Below, piece by piece: positions 27,644 to 36,152 of a stretch of 64,000 nt of DNA. The stretch spans positions 3,440,001-3,504,000 of the forward strand of contig NZ_CP061498.1 of NCBI RefSeq assembly GCF_014681765.1. Direction: 5' to 3'. Made by a program: the position numbers and the translations under genes. The stretch's first letter is position 1. Each line of letters starts with the position of its first letter. The notes beneath the pieces are model-generated. The model did not search any database, was not told where the DNA came from, and was given only the letters and a program-made list of their open reading frames with translations. The stretch comes from Roseicitreum antarcticum. GTDB lineage: Bacteria > Pseudomonadota > Alphaproteobacteria > Rhodobacterales > Rhodobacteraceae.

Positions 27644-29698
27644 TCAATCCCTCATGAAGTTTGGTGTGTAAGCCCGGCGTTTCCGCCGTGGCGTCGTTGG
27701 TTTTCCGGCCTTGGGCGCGGTCGGGGCATCTGTCGCTGCAGGTATGGCTGCGAGCATCTGAGGCTTGGTCTCGACCCCGGCCTGTTCTTCCAGCCGCCGC
27801 CAGGTCGCCTCGTCCCAGCGATCAGCCCCGAGGATCCACGCCGCCGCCCGGGCATAAACCCGGCAGTCCAGCGCCTCGTTGCGCTCGCGCATTTTCTGCC
27901 ATTCGGGGTGGCTGTAGCCGCGCTTGTTGCGCACGGTGACGAGCTGTTCCGCCACCAACTGCTTCAGCCATTCGGTGTCGATCCAGTCGGGCAGATGCAC
28001 GGTGCCGGGAGCATCACAGACGCCCAACGCCCGATCTTCGTCCGAGGGACGTTCCAACCGCAGGAAACGGTAGGTCTCGGTTTTGAACGTCGCCGTGGCC
28101 ACAGACCACAGGCGCGCGCCCCGCCGCAGACGTTTGCCGCCGATGGTCGCATCGACAAAGGTCGGCCCCGACACCGGCGTGGCCCGGTTGAAGCCTTCCA
28201 GCCCTTTGATTGGCGAAACCTGGTCGAACCCCTGTTTCCGCGCCCACGCGTAAACCGCCGGGGCTTCATAGCCGGTGTCGATCGCCAGCTTGCCGATCAA
28301 CATCACAGCACCATTGGCACAGGCCCAAGTCCGTCCAAGCAGCGCGGTCAGCTTATCCCAGCACTGCGGATCGTCGGGACCGCCCGCGATGACGATGTGA
28401 TCGACCAACCAGCTTGTCCTGTCCCGGCCCCAGGCCCAGACGTCGACTTCGATGCGGTCCTTCTGCACATCGACACCGGCGGTCAGGAACAGACCACCGA
28501 CAGGGACCTGCACACCACCATAGGCTTCGCGCCGTTCTGCCAGCCGCTGCCATTCCGGCGCGTCGCCACTTTCGACCCAAGTTTCGCCCAGCAGGGTGTT
28601 GCGCGCGGCGCGCAGCATCTCTTCTGAACCCTGTGCAGCCAGCCAGTCCCGCCCGATCTGTTGCCAGCTTTTCCAGCCCAGCGGCGAATAGAGCGCCGAG
28701 ATGTGGAAGCCGATGGAATGCGGATCAACTGAGGTCGCCGTCGCCCGCCACTCTCCTGCCGCCAGCATCTGCGTCTTGTGATGCTCGGCGATGGGCTTCT
28801 CGCAGCCCTCGCAATGGTAGGACGCCGTGTCGGGCCGTCCTTTGTCCCAGCGCAGCCTCTCAAACTGCAGCCACTGCATCGCGCCGCAATGTGGGCAGGG
28901 CACGAAGTACCGACGCTGATCGGATGCCTCGTATTCCCGCTCGATCCGGCTGATGCCCCGGATCGTCGGGGTCGAGACCATGAACACCTTGCGCCGATGC
29001 GAGAAGGTGGTGGTGCGGGCCTCGGCCAGTGTGACCGGATCGCCTTCCTCGTCGGCAGAGGCCGGATAGGCGTCAACCTCGTCGAGAAAGATGTACCGCG
29101 CAGGCATTGACCGCAGACCTGTCGCAGAATTTGCGCCGGTCAGCACCAGGATGCCGCCTTGGAATTCCTTCGAGAGCATCGAATTGCCCGCATCGCGCGA
29201 GCGAGCCGGATTGACCAGTGCACGCAGCACCGGACTTTCCGAGATCAAGGGGTCGAGCCGCCCGCGCGAGGTACGCTTGGCCATTTCCACCGTCGGCAGC
29301 ACCGCCAGCATCGGACCCGGCGCGTGGTGGATCACAAAGCCAATCCAGTTGTTGCCAGCCTCGGTCGCCCCAACCTGCGCCGCTTTCATGAACGAGATGC
29401 GCTGCGCCGGGTGGCGGGGCGACAGCGCATCCATGATTTCGCGCAGATAGGGCGCTCGCGCGGTGCGATATCGTCCCGGCTCGGCCGCAGCACGCGAGGA
29501 CAGCCAGCGATGCGCATCCGCCCATTCCGACACCGTCAGATCAGGATCCGGGCGCATGCCTTTGCGCCAGCTGCGCAAGATATCCTCGGCCCCGTCAAAC
29601 CCCAGATCGAGGTCTGCGGTCAGGTCATCGCTGGCCGTGTTGTCGCTATCCGAGGCTGACCCGGAGATCGGCGAGGGCTTCGAGGTGCTGTCTGACAT
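27644..29698 (-). CDS. terminase large subunit, GpA family, prophage 1
   Basis: 684 aa of the lambda GpA family. ATPase part: RISFMKAAQVGATEAGNNW (Walker-A-like), AVLPTVEMAKRTSRGRLDPL, the Walker B YIFLDEVDAYP and a zinc-finger-like CPHCGAMQWLQF...CEGCEKP. Nuclease part: TAGVDVQKDRIEVDVWAWG and DTGYEAPAVYAWARKQGFDQV. It cuts and packages phage DNA. The first 17 codons overlap the small subunit gene; a later start is possible. Family membership predicts cos-type packaging. Confidence 0.92.
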   Translation of the reverse strand: MSDSTSKPSPISGSASDSDNTASDDLTADLDLGFDGAEDILRSWRKGMRPDPDLTVSEWADAHRWLSSRAAAEPGRYRTARAPYLREIMDALSPRHPAQRISFMKAAQVGATEAGNNWIGFVIHHAPGPMLAVLPTVEMAKRTSRGRLDPLISESPVLRALVNPARSRDAGNSMLSKEFQGGILVLTGANSATGLRSMPARYIFLDEVDAYPASADEEGDPVTLAEARTTTFSHRRKVFMVSTPTIRGISRIEREYEASDQRRYFVPCPHCGAMQWLQFERLRWDKGRPDTASYHCEGCEKPIAEHHKTQMLAAGEWRATATSVDPHSIGFHISALYSPLGWKSWQQIGRDWLAAQGSEEMLRAARNTLLGETWVESGDAPEWQRLAERREAYGGVQVPVGGLFLTAGVDVQKDRIEVDVWAWGRDRTSWLVDHIVIAGGPDDPQCWDKLTALLGRTWACANGAVMLIGKLAIDTGYEAPAVYAWARKQGFDQVSPIKGLEGFNRATPVSGPTFVDATIGGKRLRRGARLWSVATATFKTETYRFLRLERPSDEDRALGVCDAPGTVHLPDWIDTEWLKQLVAEQLVTVRNKRGYSHPEWQKMRERNEALDCRVYARAAAWILGADRWDEATWRRLEEQAGVETKPQMLAAIPAATDAPTAPKAGKPTTPRRKRRAYTPNFMRD

Positions 29699-30203
29699 GG
29701 GCTTCCAACACCCTCTGCAGGATCGCGGCCTCGATGATCACCGGTCGCTCCGGTCGCACCGGTTTGCCGGATTGTTTTTCCACCTCCGCGGTTATTTCGG
29801 CCGCCATCAGTGCGGCCACTCTGCTGGGCCAGGTGACCCATGTGTCCCGTTCCTGCCGCGCGAGGCGAAACACCAGTGCCTCAGCCCGGGCGCGGTCGAC
29901 CAGCGTGCCCTTCTTCTTCTGGATGCCAAGCTGCTTGTCCTGCGCCTGGTAGACCGTCAGCGCGGTGCGGGCCTTCAGATACGAAGAACTGTCGGCAGGC
30001 CCGGAAAACCCGCTATCGCCGCCGCCGGTGCTGCGCCGTTGCTGGTCGGGGTCGGTCATGTCGGCACGGCGCACATCAGACGCTGCCGCGTTGATCGACC
30101 CGTCGCTGTAAACCACCAAGCGGCTGGCCCTGCGTGCCTTCTGGATCGCCCCGCGCGAGAGGCCGGAGTGGGCGGAATACTGGCGTTCGGACATACCTTC
30201 CAT
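29646..30203 (-). CDS. probable terminase small subunit (Nu1-like), prophage 1
   Basis: 185 aa. The N-terminus SERQYSAHSGLSRGAIQKARRASRLVVYSDGSINAAAS resembles the winged-helix DNA-binding part of Nu1-type terminase small subunits, followed by helices with KARTALTVYQAQDKQLGIQKKKGTLVDRARAE, typical of this family. It would recognise the packaging site. ATG 30203 and 30194 are both possible. Confidence 0.78.
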   Translation of the reverse strand: MEGMSERQYSAHSGLSRGAIQKARRASRLVVYSDGSINAAASDVRRADMTDPDQQRRSTGGGDSGFSGPADSSSYLKARTALTVYQAQDKQLGIQKKKGTLVDRARAEALVFRLARQERDTWVTWPSRVAALMAAEITAEVEKQSGKPVRPERPVIIEAAILQRVLEAHVRQHLEALADLRVSLG

Positions 30204-30343
30204 GGCGATTGCTTCAACCTCAAGATATTGGAATTAAACGGAAATAACGATCTTATTCAGTTGATTACACTCCGCGATAGAGCGATTCATGGTGCAAGGC
30301 AAACGGGTGTATCGCACCCCTTACTTGAGGATCGGAGGCCACC
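30204..30343. promoter_or_regulatory. divergent intergenic region of prophage 1
   Basis: 140 bp of AT-richer DNA between the minus-strand terminase operon and the plus-strand small-gene operon, so it should hold promoters both ways. It contains ttgattacactc (30261-30272), repeated at 31304-31315 in inverted form, a candidate operator. A cos site is also expected close to a terminase small subunit gene but cannot be identified by eye. Confidence 0.45.
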
Positions 30344-30562
30344 ATGCGCGCACAGGAAAAGATGGGACACAGCTCGATGAGCGACGGATGGCGGGGCCAC
30401 ACCAGCCCCGCGCAGGAGCGGGTGAACTGGGTGATGGATGAAGTCATGTCGGGGCGGATGAGCCAGGCCGACGGGATGGTCGAGATGGCACGCGCCCACG
30501 AGATGATGCGCGAGGAAGCCCGCGCGCGCACGACTCACCCCGAACACCGCTGGGAGGAGTGA
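30344..30562 (+). CDS. small phage protein, Met-rich, function unknown
   Basis: 72 aa, MRAQEKMGHSSMSDGWRGHTSP, then a helical Met/Glu/Arg-rich stretch (MSQADGMVEMARAHEMMREEARAR). cggagg lies well placed before the ATG, so it is probably translated. First gene of a plus-strand operon of at least six small genes, opposite to the late operon. I do not recognise a family. Confidence 0.65.
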   Translation: MRAQEKMGHSSMSDGWRGHTSPAQERVNWVMDEVMSGRMSQADGMVEMARAHEMMREEARARTTHPEHRWEE

Positions 30563-30564
30563 TC

Positions 30565-30774
30565 ATGGCCAAACGCAAACCCACCCCCGAGGCCGCCCGC
30601 GAAGCTTTGATCCTCGATATCGCCCAGCGCCGGTTCTTCATCGAAACGCTGGAGACCCGCAATCGCGACCGGCTCGACTTCCATGATGTGGCCGTCTGGG
30701 CGATCCGCGATGCGCTGGAAGAGGCCTTTGAAGCTGGCCGCAGCACTGGCACTGGCGCCGCAACCCAACCCTGA
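30565..30774 (+). CDS. DUF6900-type small phage protein
   Basis: 69 aa: REALILDIAQRRFFIETLETRNRDRLDFHDVAVWAIRDALEEAFEAG is the DUF6900 pattern (role unknown, seen in phages and plasmids). gggagg is placed 8 nt before ATG 30565; an in-frame GTG 6 nt earlier is less likely. It begins 2 nt after the previous stop. Confidence 0.72.
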   Translation: MAKRKPTPEAAREALILDIAQRRFFIETLETRNRDRLDFHDVAVWAIRDALEEAFEAGRSTGTGAATQP

Positions 30775-30786
30775 AAGGACAAGATC

Positions 30787-31005
30787 ATGACCGCCACCAC
30801 CACCATCCGCATCGACATCGCCACGCTGCCCGACCATCTGGACCGTTCGCGCATGAACAGCGTCGCCGCCGGTATCGAGGACGCGCTCAAAGAAGCGGGC
30901 GTCCGCGCAGACTGCTCGGACCTGTTCTCGCACATCAAGATCGACCTGCCGACTGCGCAACTGGCTGCCGCTAGCGCCGTGCTGGTCGACCTGCAGCTGA
31001 TCTGA
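30787..31005 (+). CDS. small phage protein, function unknown
   Basis: 72 aa, alternating strand/helix pattern (TIRIDIATLPDHL, SVAAGIEDALKEAGVRADC, HIKIDLPTAQLAAASAVLVDL), perhaps a ferredoxin-like fold. gaaagga precedes the ATG. Tightly packed in the small-gene operon. No family recognised. Confidence 0.62.
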   Translation: MTATTTIRIDIATLPDHLDRSRMNSVAAGIEDALKEAGVRADCSDLFSHIKIDLPTAQLAAASAVLVDLQLI

Positions 31006-31014
31006 AGCAGGGCC

Positions 31015-31311
31015 ATGAGCACCCGCGCGCAGATCGCCATCCAGATCGGGCCGGAGGAATGGGCGCATGTCTATGTGCACTTCGACGGCTACCCGGTCCA
31101 CATGCTGCCCGCACTGGCGCAGTGGAAGCCCGAGGACATCCTTGCCGCCCGCGAAATCCGGCAGGTTACCCCCGAGGCGCTGGATTGCTTCAGCCCGCCC
31201 CGCGATCCCCGCATCCTGCCGCGCCCGACGCGTGAGTTTGCGCATCTCTACATGTGGATCGGATGCCAGTGGGTGGCGATCAAACCAAAGGCCGATGCGG
31301 ACCGAGTGTAA
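31015..31311 (+). CDS. small phage protein, function unknown
   Basis: 98 aa: STRAQIAIQIGPEEWAHVYVHFDGYPVHMLPALAQW... with HLYMWIGCQWVAIKPKA. The opening resembles a conserved phage family in which a strand with HxDGYP is typical, but I cannot name it. Starts 9 nt after the previous gene. The stop codon lies inside a gtgtaatca operator-like word. Confidence 0.62.
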   Translation: MSTRAQIAIQIGPEEWAHVYVHFDGYPVHMLPALAQWKPEDILAAREIRQVTPEALDCFSPPRDPRILPRPTREFAHLYMWIGCQWVAIKPKADADRV

Positions 31312-31379
31312 TCAAAAAGCACTGATATTGCTTGGAATTACCTACACTAGTGCTCCCGCTGGAGCGATGGTGATTACAC
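31304..31379. promoter_or_regulatory. inverted operator-like pair gtgtaatca / tgattacac
   Basis: gagtgtaatcaa at 31304-31315 and tgattacac at 31371-31379 form a 9-bp perfect inverted pair flanking the gap before the gene at 31415. The same word (ttgattacactc) sits at 30261-30272 in the divergent promoter region. Three copies at two transcription gaps suggest binding sites for one regulator not encoded in the window. Confidence 0.45.
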
Positions 31380-31414
31380 GAAAACGATGCAACTCAGCCA
31401 AGGAAACCCCCGCC

Positions 31415-31642
31415 ATGACCACCCGCCGCGCGACTGATAACGCCAAAGCCCTCGACGCCTTCATGACCACCAAGTTCCAGATCGACGCGATGCTGGAGCG
31501 TCTGAAGGCCCTCAGCGACGACCATTTCGCGACCCACCCCGACGAGATCAACTGGGGCGATGTCGGCACGCTGAACCATTATGCCAGCTTGCTGAGCCAG
31601 ATCACCGACAGCGCTTTCAAGGAGGGCGAGCATGCCGCTTGA
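31415..31642 (+). CDS. small phage protein, function unknown
   Basis: 75 aa: DNAKALDAFMTTKFQIDAML... with HPDEINWGDVGTLNHYASLL. Mostly helical. aaggaa precedes ATG 31415; the longer frame upstream shadows the previous gene. It overlaps the next gene by 11 nt. No family recognised. Confidence 0.62.
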   Translation: MTTRRATDNAKALDAFMTTKFQIDAMLERLKALSDDHFATHPDEINWGDVGTLNHYASLLSQITDSAFKEGEHAA

Positions 31643-31856
31643 TCCCGCCCAGCGCCACCAGATCGAACAGGACGCGATCACCGCCGCGTGGGAGGCCGAA
31701 CGTCTCGTGGCCTGCGACGATGCTATCGCCTTGCTGCGCGAAATCGCCGATCTGGAACGCGACGACGATGGTGATGTGATCATCGGGACCGATGCCGATG
31801 GCCACAATGACCTCATGTCCCGCATCACTGCTTTCCTTGCCACGCACGACCAATAG
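31632..31856 (+). CDS. small acidic phage protein, function unknown
   Basis: 74 aa, acidic, helical (AQRHQIEQDAITAAWEAERL; ADLERDDDGDVIIGTDADG). A gagggcgag ribosome site lies inside the previous gene, with 11-nt overlap. Same operon as its neighbours; no family recognised. Confidence 0.6.
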   Translation: MPLDPAQRHQIEQDAITAAWEAERLVACDDAIALLREIADLERDDDGDVIIGTDADGHNDLMSRITAFLATHDQ

Positions 31857-31868
31857 GAGGAATCCGCC

Positions 31869-32402
31869 ATGACGAAACTCACCGAAACCCAGACTATCAT
31901 CCTCAGTGCCGGGGCCCAGCGCCCCGAGAACATTGCCCTGCCGCTGCCGAAGGGGTTGCACGGTGCAGCGGCGAAGATGGCCGTCACCAAGATGATGGAA
32001 CGCGGCTGGCTGCAGGAGGTCGACGCCAACCTGCGCCGGAATGAACCGCTCTGGCGCGAAACCGGCGATGGGCACGGCACGACGCTGGTGGTCACCGATG
32101 CCGGGTTGCTGGCCATCGGGATCGAACCGGTGGTCGTCAAGACCTTGGTCGCCATCCGCGAACATGCCGCAAAGGCAACGCCACCGAAGCCGCCGACCCT
32201 GCGCCCCGGAACCAAGCAGGCGATGTTGATCGAGATGCTGCAGACCGATAAGGGTGCCACCATCGCCGAAATCGTCGCAGCGACCGACTGGATGTCGCAC
32301 ACGGCGAGGGGCGTGATTTCCGGGGTGCTGAAGAAGAAACTGGGGTTGGCGATCACTGCGACGAAGGTCGACGGCAGGGGATCGGTGTATCGGATCGGCT
32401 GA
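31869..32402 (+). CDS. DUF3489 domain protein
   Basis: 177 aa. The C-terminal 75 residues (RPGTKQAMLIEMLQTDKGATIAEIVAATDWMSHTARGVISGVLKKKLGLAITA) are DUF3489, a winged-helix-like domain common in alphaproteobacterial phages. The N-terminal half (TKLTETQTIILSAGAQRPEN) is the usual companion. Probably DNA-binding. aggaggaat precedes the ATG; last gene of the small operon. Confidence 0.82.
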   Translation: MTKLTETQTIILSAGAQRPENIALPLPKGLHGAAAKMAVTKMMERGWLQEVDANLRRNEPLWRETGDGHGTTLVVTDAGLLAIGIEPVVVKTLVAIREHAAKATPPKPPTLRPGTKQAMLIEMLQTDKGATIAEIVAATDWMSHTARGVISGVLKKKLGLAITATKVDGRGSVYRIG

Positions 32403-32511
32403 GGTCGCGATGAGCTCGATGTGTCTGTGTTGTCGTGATGTCATTCATTTGCTATGAGACAATATAGCAGAACGCTGGGTCAACGGCGCTGCTTATCCGA
32501 AAGTTTTAATT

Positions 32512-32760
32512 ATGACACTTTTGAAGTTGGCTGCATATGAGCAGCCGCTTAAGTGGGCAGCCCTATTGCTGGGCCTGTTTAGCACGGTTTCCATCGTTCA
32601 GGATTGGCAATTGGCGGCTATGATGTTTGGCTTACCATTTTGCTTGATCTGGGTCTTCTGCGGCTGGCTCCGGACAGAGCCTCAGCTGAAACACATCAAT
32701 GTAATCTTCTCGGCTCTCTATGTGTATGGGATATTTCGATACTTCTTCATCAACGCCTAA
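32512..32760 (+). CDS. small integral membrane protein
   Basis: 82 aa with two or three transmembrane helices (WAALLLGLFSTVSIV; AAMMFGLPFCLIWVFCGWL; VIFSALYVYGIFRYFFI). AT-richer than the genes around it and separated by 109 bp from the previous gene. Size suits a phage superinfection-exclusion protein, but nothing in the sequence proves it. Confidence 0.55.
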   Translation: MTLLKLAAYEQPLKWAALLLGLFSTVSIVQDWQLAAMMFGLPFCLIWVFCGWLRTEPQLKHINVIFSALYVYGIFRYFFINA

Positions 32761-32880
32761 CAGCGCCAGAGGCCGTTACGCCCGGTCTTCTGTTTGTTTG
32801 TCCGGTTTTGTAACTCAGGTTGCGCAAGGTAAAGGCCGCTTGGTCCGCACAGCAGACATCGGCGGTTTTCTTCAGCAGAG

Positions 32881-34203
32881 TCACTTTGGGACGACCGTTG
32901 CCACCCTCCCCGTCGCCATCTCCCACCGCCGCACCGCGACGTCGCAATAGACCGGGTCCAGCTCCATCGCGAAACAGCGCCGTCCAGCGCGTTCTGCGCC
33001 GACCAGTTGGGTGCCGGAACCGCAGAACGGCTCATAGATCATGTCGCCGGGATCCGAAAACGCCGTCAGCACTGCCTCGACCAGTGCAACCGGGAACACG
33101 GCCGGGTGCGATCCGGCAGCGCCCAGCCCGCCTTTGTGGCGCATGATCCGGAACACCGAGTCCGGGATGCGGTGGCTCTGGATTGCGTTCCCGGTGCCGG
33201 TCTTGGCATGGACGGTGCCGTCGGCCCCGCGCAGCCCACCGCCGCCAAGGGTCTCGCCTGCGTGTTTGGACGGGACAGTTTTGTGCGGTTTGCGGGGAGC
33301 GCGGTTGAAGTGGAAAATGAACTCGTGCGACGGGGCCAGGCGGCCGTTCCAGTCTCCCGGCAGGCCCGGCCCCTGATCCCAGACATACCAGCCAAACCGT
33401 CGCCAGCCAGATTTGCGCATCCATTCGACCCATCCTTCCCAGTAGGGTTGCCATTCACTGTCGCGGTGGACGAGGCCAAGGTTGATCAGCAGTTGCGCCT
33501 CGGCGGTGACCGGTGCTGCGGTGAAGACGCCCTGCATCAACCCATCCCAATCGCCGACTTTTTCCTTGGCCGCGCCATAGTCGCGCTGCTGGGCGTAGGG
33601 TGGCGAAGTGAACATCAGCGTGGCCAGTTCGCTCTGCATCAATCTGGCCACGGCGGCAGGATCCGTTGCGTCGCCGCAGCACAGCCGATGCTTGCCCAGC
33701 GCCCAGATATCGCCCGGCTTGGTGATGGGCTCAGTAGGTGGTTCGGGGATAGCATCGGCGTCGTCGTCGGAAATCGCCGGGCGGTCGTCGGCGTCTGCCA
33801 GCAGAGCGTCCAGTTCATCCTCGGGGATCCCGATCAGCCCGAGATCGAAATCCTCTGCCAGAAGCGCCTGCAGTTCCTGCAAGAGAAGGGCTTCATCCCA
33901 GCCGCCAAGCTCGGTTAACTTATTGTCAGCGATGCGATAGGCCCGGCGCTGCGCCTCGGTCAAATGGCCCAGAACGATCACCGGGGCCTCGGGCAGTCCC
34001 AGGTGTGCGGCGGCCAGGATGCGACCGTGACCCGCGATCAACTCCCCGTCGGCCGCGACCAGCACCGGCACGGTCCAGCCGAACTCGGCCATGCTGGCAG
34101 CGAGCTTGGCGACCTGGTCGACATCGTGGGTTTTGGCGTTGCGGGCGTAGGGTTTGATGCGGGCGAGGGGCCAGTGCTCAATCCGGTCAGGTTGCATCAT
34201 CAT
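32881..34203 (-). CDS. ParB-like nuclease domain fused to DNA methyltransferase (SPPY type)
   Basis: 440 aa. ParB-N domain in the first 110 residues (RIKPYARNAKTHDVDQVAKLAASMAEFGW, DGELIAGHGRILAA). Methyltransferase after about 185: LCCGDATDPAAVARLM, motif IV TSPPY, and motif I near the end (YEPFCGSGTQLVGAERAG) - the beta-class order. SPPY favours N4-cytosine, but N6-adenine is possible. No restriction enzyme is adjacent, so it may be a phage DNA self-protection or regulatory enzyme. The ATG overlaps the upstream stop (TAATG). Confidence 0.85.
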   Translation of the reverse strand: MMMQPDRIEHWPLARIKPYARNAKTHDVDQVAKLAASMAEFGWTVPVLVAADGELIAGHGRILAAAHLGLPEAPVIVLGHLTEAQRRAYRIADNKLTELGGWDEALLLQELQALLAEDFDLGLIGIPEDELDALLADADDRPAISDDDADAIPEPPTEPITKPGDIWALGKHRLCCGDATDPAAVARLMQSELATLMFTSPPYAQQRDYGAAKEKVGDWDGLMQGVFTAAPVTAEAQLLINLGLVHRDSEWQPYWEGWVEWMRKSGWRRFGWYVWDQGPGLPGDWNGRLAPSHEFIFHFNRAPRKPHKTVPSKHAGETLGGGGLRGADGTVHAKTGTGNAIQSHRIPDSVFRIMRHKGGLGAAGSHPAVFPVALVEAVLTAFSDPGDMIYEPFCGSGTQLVGAERAGRRCFAMELDPVYCDVAVRRWEMATGRVATVVPK

Positions 34204-34712
34204 TACGCGTATCCGGTCAAGGGCGTGTAGACCACCAACGTCGTCCGGCCCGGGAGCCACCAGCTGGGGAAATCGTCGGGCCAAATGACGCGCAGCCCGT
34301 GGAGAGCCGCCGTGGCCTCAGTGTCCCGCCGCTTCGCATAATCGAAGATACCGTAGAGATGGGCGGTCACGGCGGCGGCTTTCCGGTCTTTGCGGTAGAA
34401 ATAGGCGTGATCGACAAGGTCGCGCGGCCAGGGATCGACATGATAGCCGCGTCCGTTAAGCAGTCCCCCGCGCGCCAGCACAGCGGGAGAAAAGTCCGAC
34501 TTGGACAGGCGCCAGCCGTGGCGTTTGCCAAACAGCACGGCCAGGCGCTGCCGAGCCGCAGTCAGATCCTGTTGCAGGGTGTTCAGGCGAGGGCCGGTTT
34601 TGGTCTCGGCGATCATGGCGCGATTGTCGGCCATGGCGCTGATCAGGATGCGGATTTCGATTACGTCTGGCGTGTGGATGGTGCCAGGCATGTTGGACTC
34701 TGCGTTGTTCAT
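34203..34712 (-). CDS. phage protein of unknown function between two methyltransferases
   Basis: 169 aa: helical N-terminal half (LQQDLTAARQRLAVLFGKRHGWRLSKSDFSPAVLARGGLLNG) and a C-terminus VDPWPRDLVDHAYFYRKDRKAAAVTAHLYG...FPSWWLPGRTTLVVYTP. Overlaps both neighbours by start/stop codons (ATGA, TAATG), so it belongs to one translation-coupled operon with the two ParB-methyltransferases. No family recognised. Confidence 0.65.
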   Translation of the reverse strand: MNNAESNMPGTIHTPDVIEIRILISAMADNRAMIAETKTGPRLNTLQQDLTAARQRLAVLFGKRHGWRLSKSDFSPAVLARGGLLNGRGYHVDPWPRDLVDHAYFYRKDRKAAAVTAHLYGIFDYAKRRDTEATAALHGLRVIWPDDFPSWWLPGRTTLVVYTPLTGYA

Positions 34713-35968
34713 GCCGCCAGCCTCTTGGCCTTCAGGTGGGCGAAGGTTTCGCCCGTTTCTGCCAGCACAGCATTCGCGCCGGTGAACTGCTGCCAGCGCT
34801 CGATGGCAACATCGACATAGGCGGGGTTCAACTCGATGCCGAAGCAGATGCGGCCCGTGGTTTCCGCCGCTATCAGCGTTGTGCCGGATCCCATGAACGG
34901 CTCAAACACTGCCTGACCCGGGCTGGAATTGTTCAGGATCGGGCGGCGCATGCATTCAACCGGCTTCTGGGTGCCGTGAACGGTGGCCACGTCCTGGTCC
35001 TTGCCGGAGATATGCCACAGCGTCGTCTGCTTGCGATCCCCCGCCCAATGACCCTTGCCGGTCTTTTTCACGGCATACCAACAGGGTTCGTGCTGCCAGT
35101 GGTAATCTCCCCGGCTCAGAACCAGCCGATCCTTGGCCCAGATGATCTGTGACCGCACCGCAAAGCCCGCCGCCATCAGGCTTTCCGCGACGGTCGCTGC
35201 GTGCAGCGCGCCGTGCCAGACGTAAGCCACGTCGCCAGGGAACAGCGCCCAAGCCTCTCGCCAATCCGCCCGGTCATCGTTGAGCACCTTGCCGGTGCGC
35301 TTGGTCTTGGCCGCGCCCGCGTGGTTGCGCCAAGAGGGATCATACTCCACGCCATAGGGCGGATCGGTCACCATCAAGAGCGGTTTCACATCGCCCAGCA
35401 GACGCCCGACCACATCTGCGGACGTGCTGTCACCGCAGATCAGCCGGTGCGACCCCAGCTGCCAAAGATCACCTGCCACCGATACGGGCGTGACCGGCGG
35501 TTCGGGAATGTCGTCCTCACCCTCGACGGCACCACCTTCCTCCTGATCCGGATCGCGCAGCAGGGCGTCCAGATCCTCGTCGGTGATCCCGAGCAGCGAC
35601 AAGTCGAAATCATCGGCCAGCAGCCCCGCGATCTCGTCGCGCAACATCGCCTCGTCCCATTCGCCCAACTCGGTCAGTTTATTGTCGGCGATGCGGTACG
35701 CCCGGCGCTCCGCCTCGTCGAGGTGGCTGAGGCGGATCACCGGCACGTCCTTTAACCCGAGCATCGCAGCCGCCAGCACCCGACCATGCCCGGCAATCAG
35801 CTCGCCGTCGTCGGCCACCATGCAGGGCACGGTCCAGCCGAACTTGGCCATGCTGGCGGCGATCTTGGCGACCTGGTCCGTGCCATGGATCTTGGCGTTG
35901 CGGGCATAGGGGCGCAGCCGATCAATCGGCCACGTCTCGATCTGGCTCGGTGCGAAGACCAGGTCCAT
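34709..35968 (-). CDS. ParB-like domain fused to DNA methyltransferase (DPPY type)
   Basis: 419 aa, a diverged paralogue of the protein at 32881. ParB-N part: RLRPYARNAKIHGTDQVAKIAASMAKFGW, DGELIAGHGRVLAA. Methyltransferase: ICGDSTSADVVGRLL, motif IV TDPPYGVEYD, motif I FEPFMGSGTTLIAAETTGR. DPPY points to N6-adenine methylation. These fusions are common in Rhodobacterales prophages. Two of them in one operon suggest methylation of two sequence contexts. Confidence 0.87.
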   Translation of the reverse strand: MDLVFAPSQIETWPIDRLRPYARNAKIHGTDQVAKIAASMAKFGWTVPCMVADDGELIAGHGRVLAAAMLGLKDVPVIRLSHLDEAERRAYRIADNKLTELGEWDEAMLRDEIAGLLADDFDLSLLGITDEDLDALLRDPDQEEGGAVEGEDDIPEPPVTPVSVAGDLWQLGSHRLICGDSTSADVVGRLLGDVKPLLMVTDPPYGVEYDPSWRNHAGAAKTKRTGKVLNDDRADWREAWALFPGDVAYVWHGALHAATVAESLMAAGFAVRSQIIWAKDRLVLSRGDYHWQHEPCWYAVKKTGKGHWAGDRKQTTLWHISGKDQDVATVHGTQKPVECMRRPILNNSSPGQAVFEPFMGSGTTLIAAETTGRICFGIELNPAYVDVAIERWQQFTGANAVLAETGETFAHLKAKRLAA

Positions 35969-36059
35969 GGGCGGTTCTCATTTGAGGTGGGGCGGACGTG
36001 CCGACGCGCGCGGGCAACATGGCCAGCGACAGGATCGGGGTCCGCAATGTGGGGGAAAC

Positions 36060-36095
36060 GAAAATGCCCGCGAGGGGATCCCTGCGGGCACTATT
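36060..36095. terminator. strong hairpin upstream of the methyltransferase operon
   Basis: tgcccgc and gcgggca (about 36065-36092) pair around a loop containing aggggatccct, itself self-complementary. It lies in the non-coding stretch between the minus-strand operon start and the helicase gene. No long T run, so terminator function is unsure. Confidence 0.45.
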
Positions 36096-36152
36096 CTTCG
36101 ATGATCAATAGGTAGGTCAAGGGGGGCAGCTTTGTCAAATGAAAAAATGACG

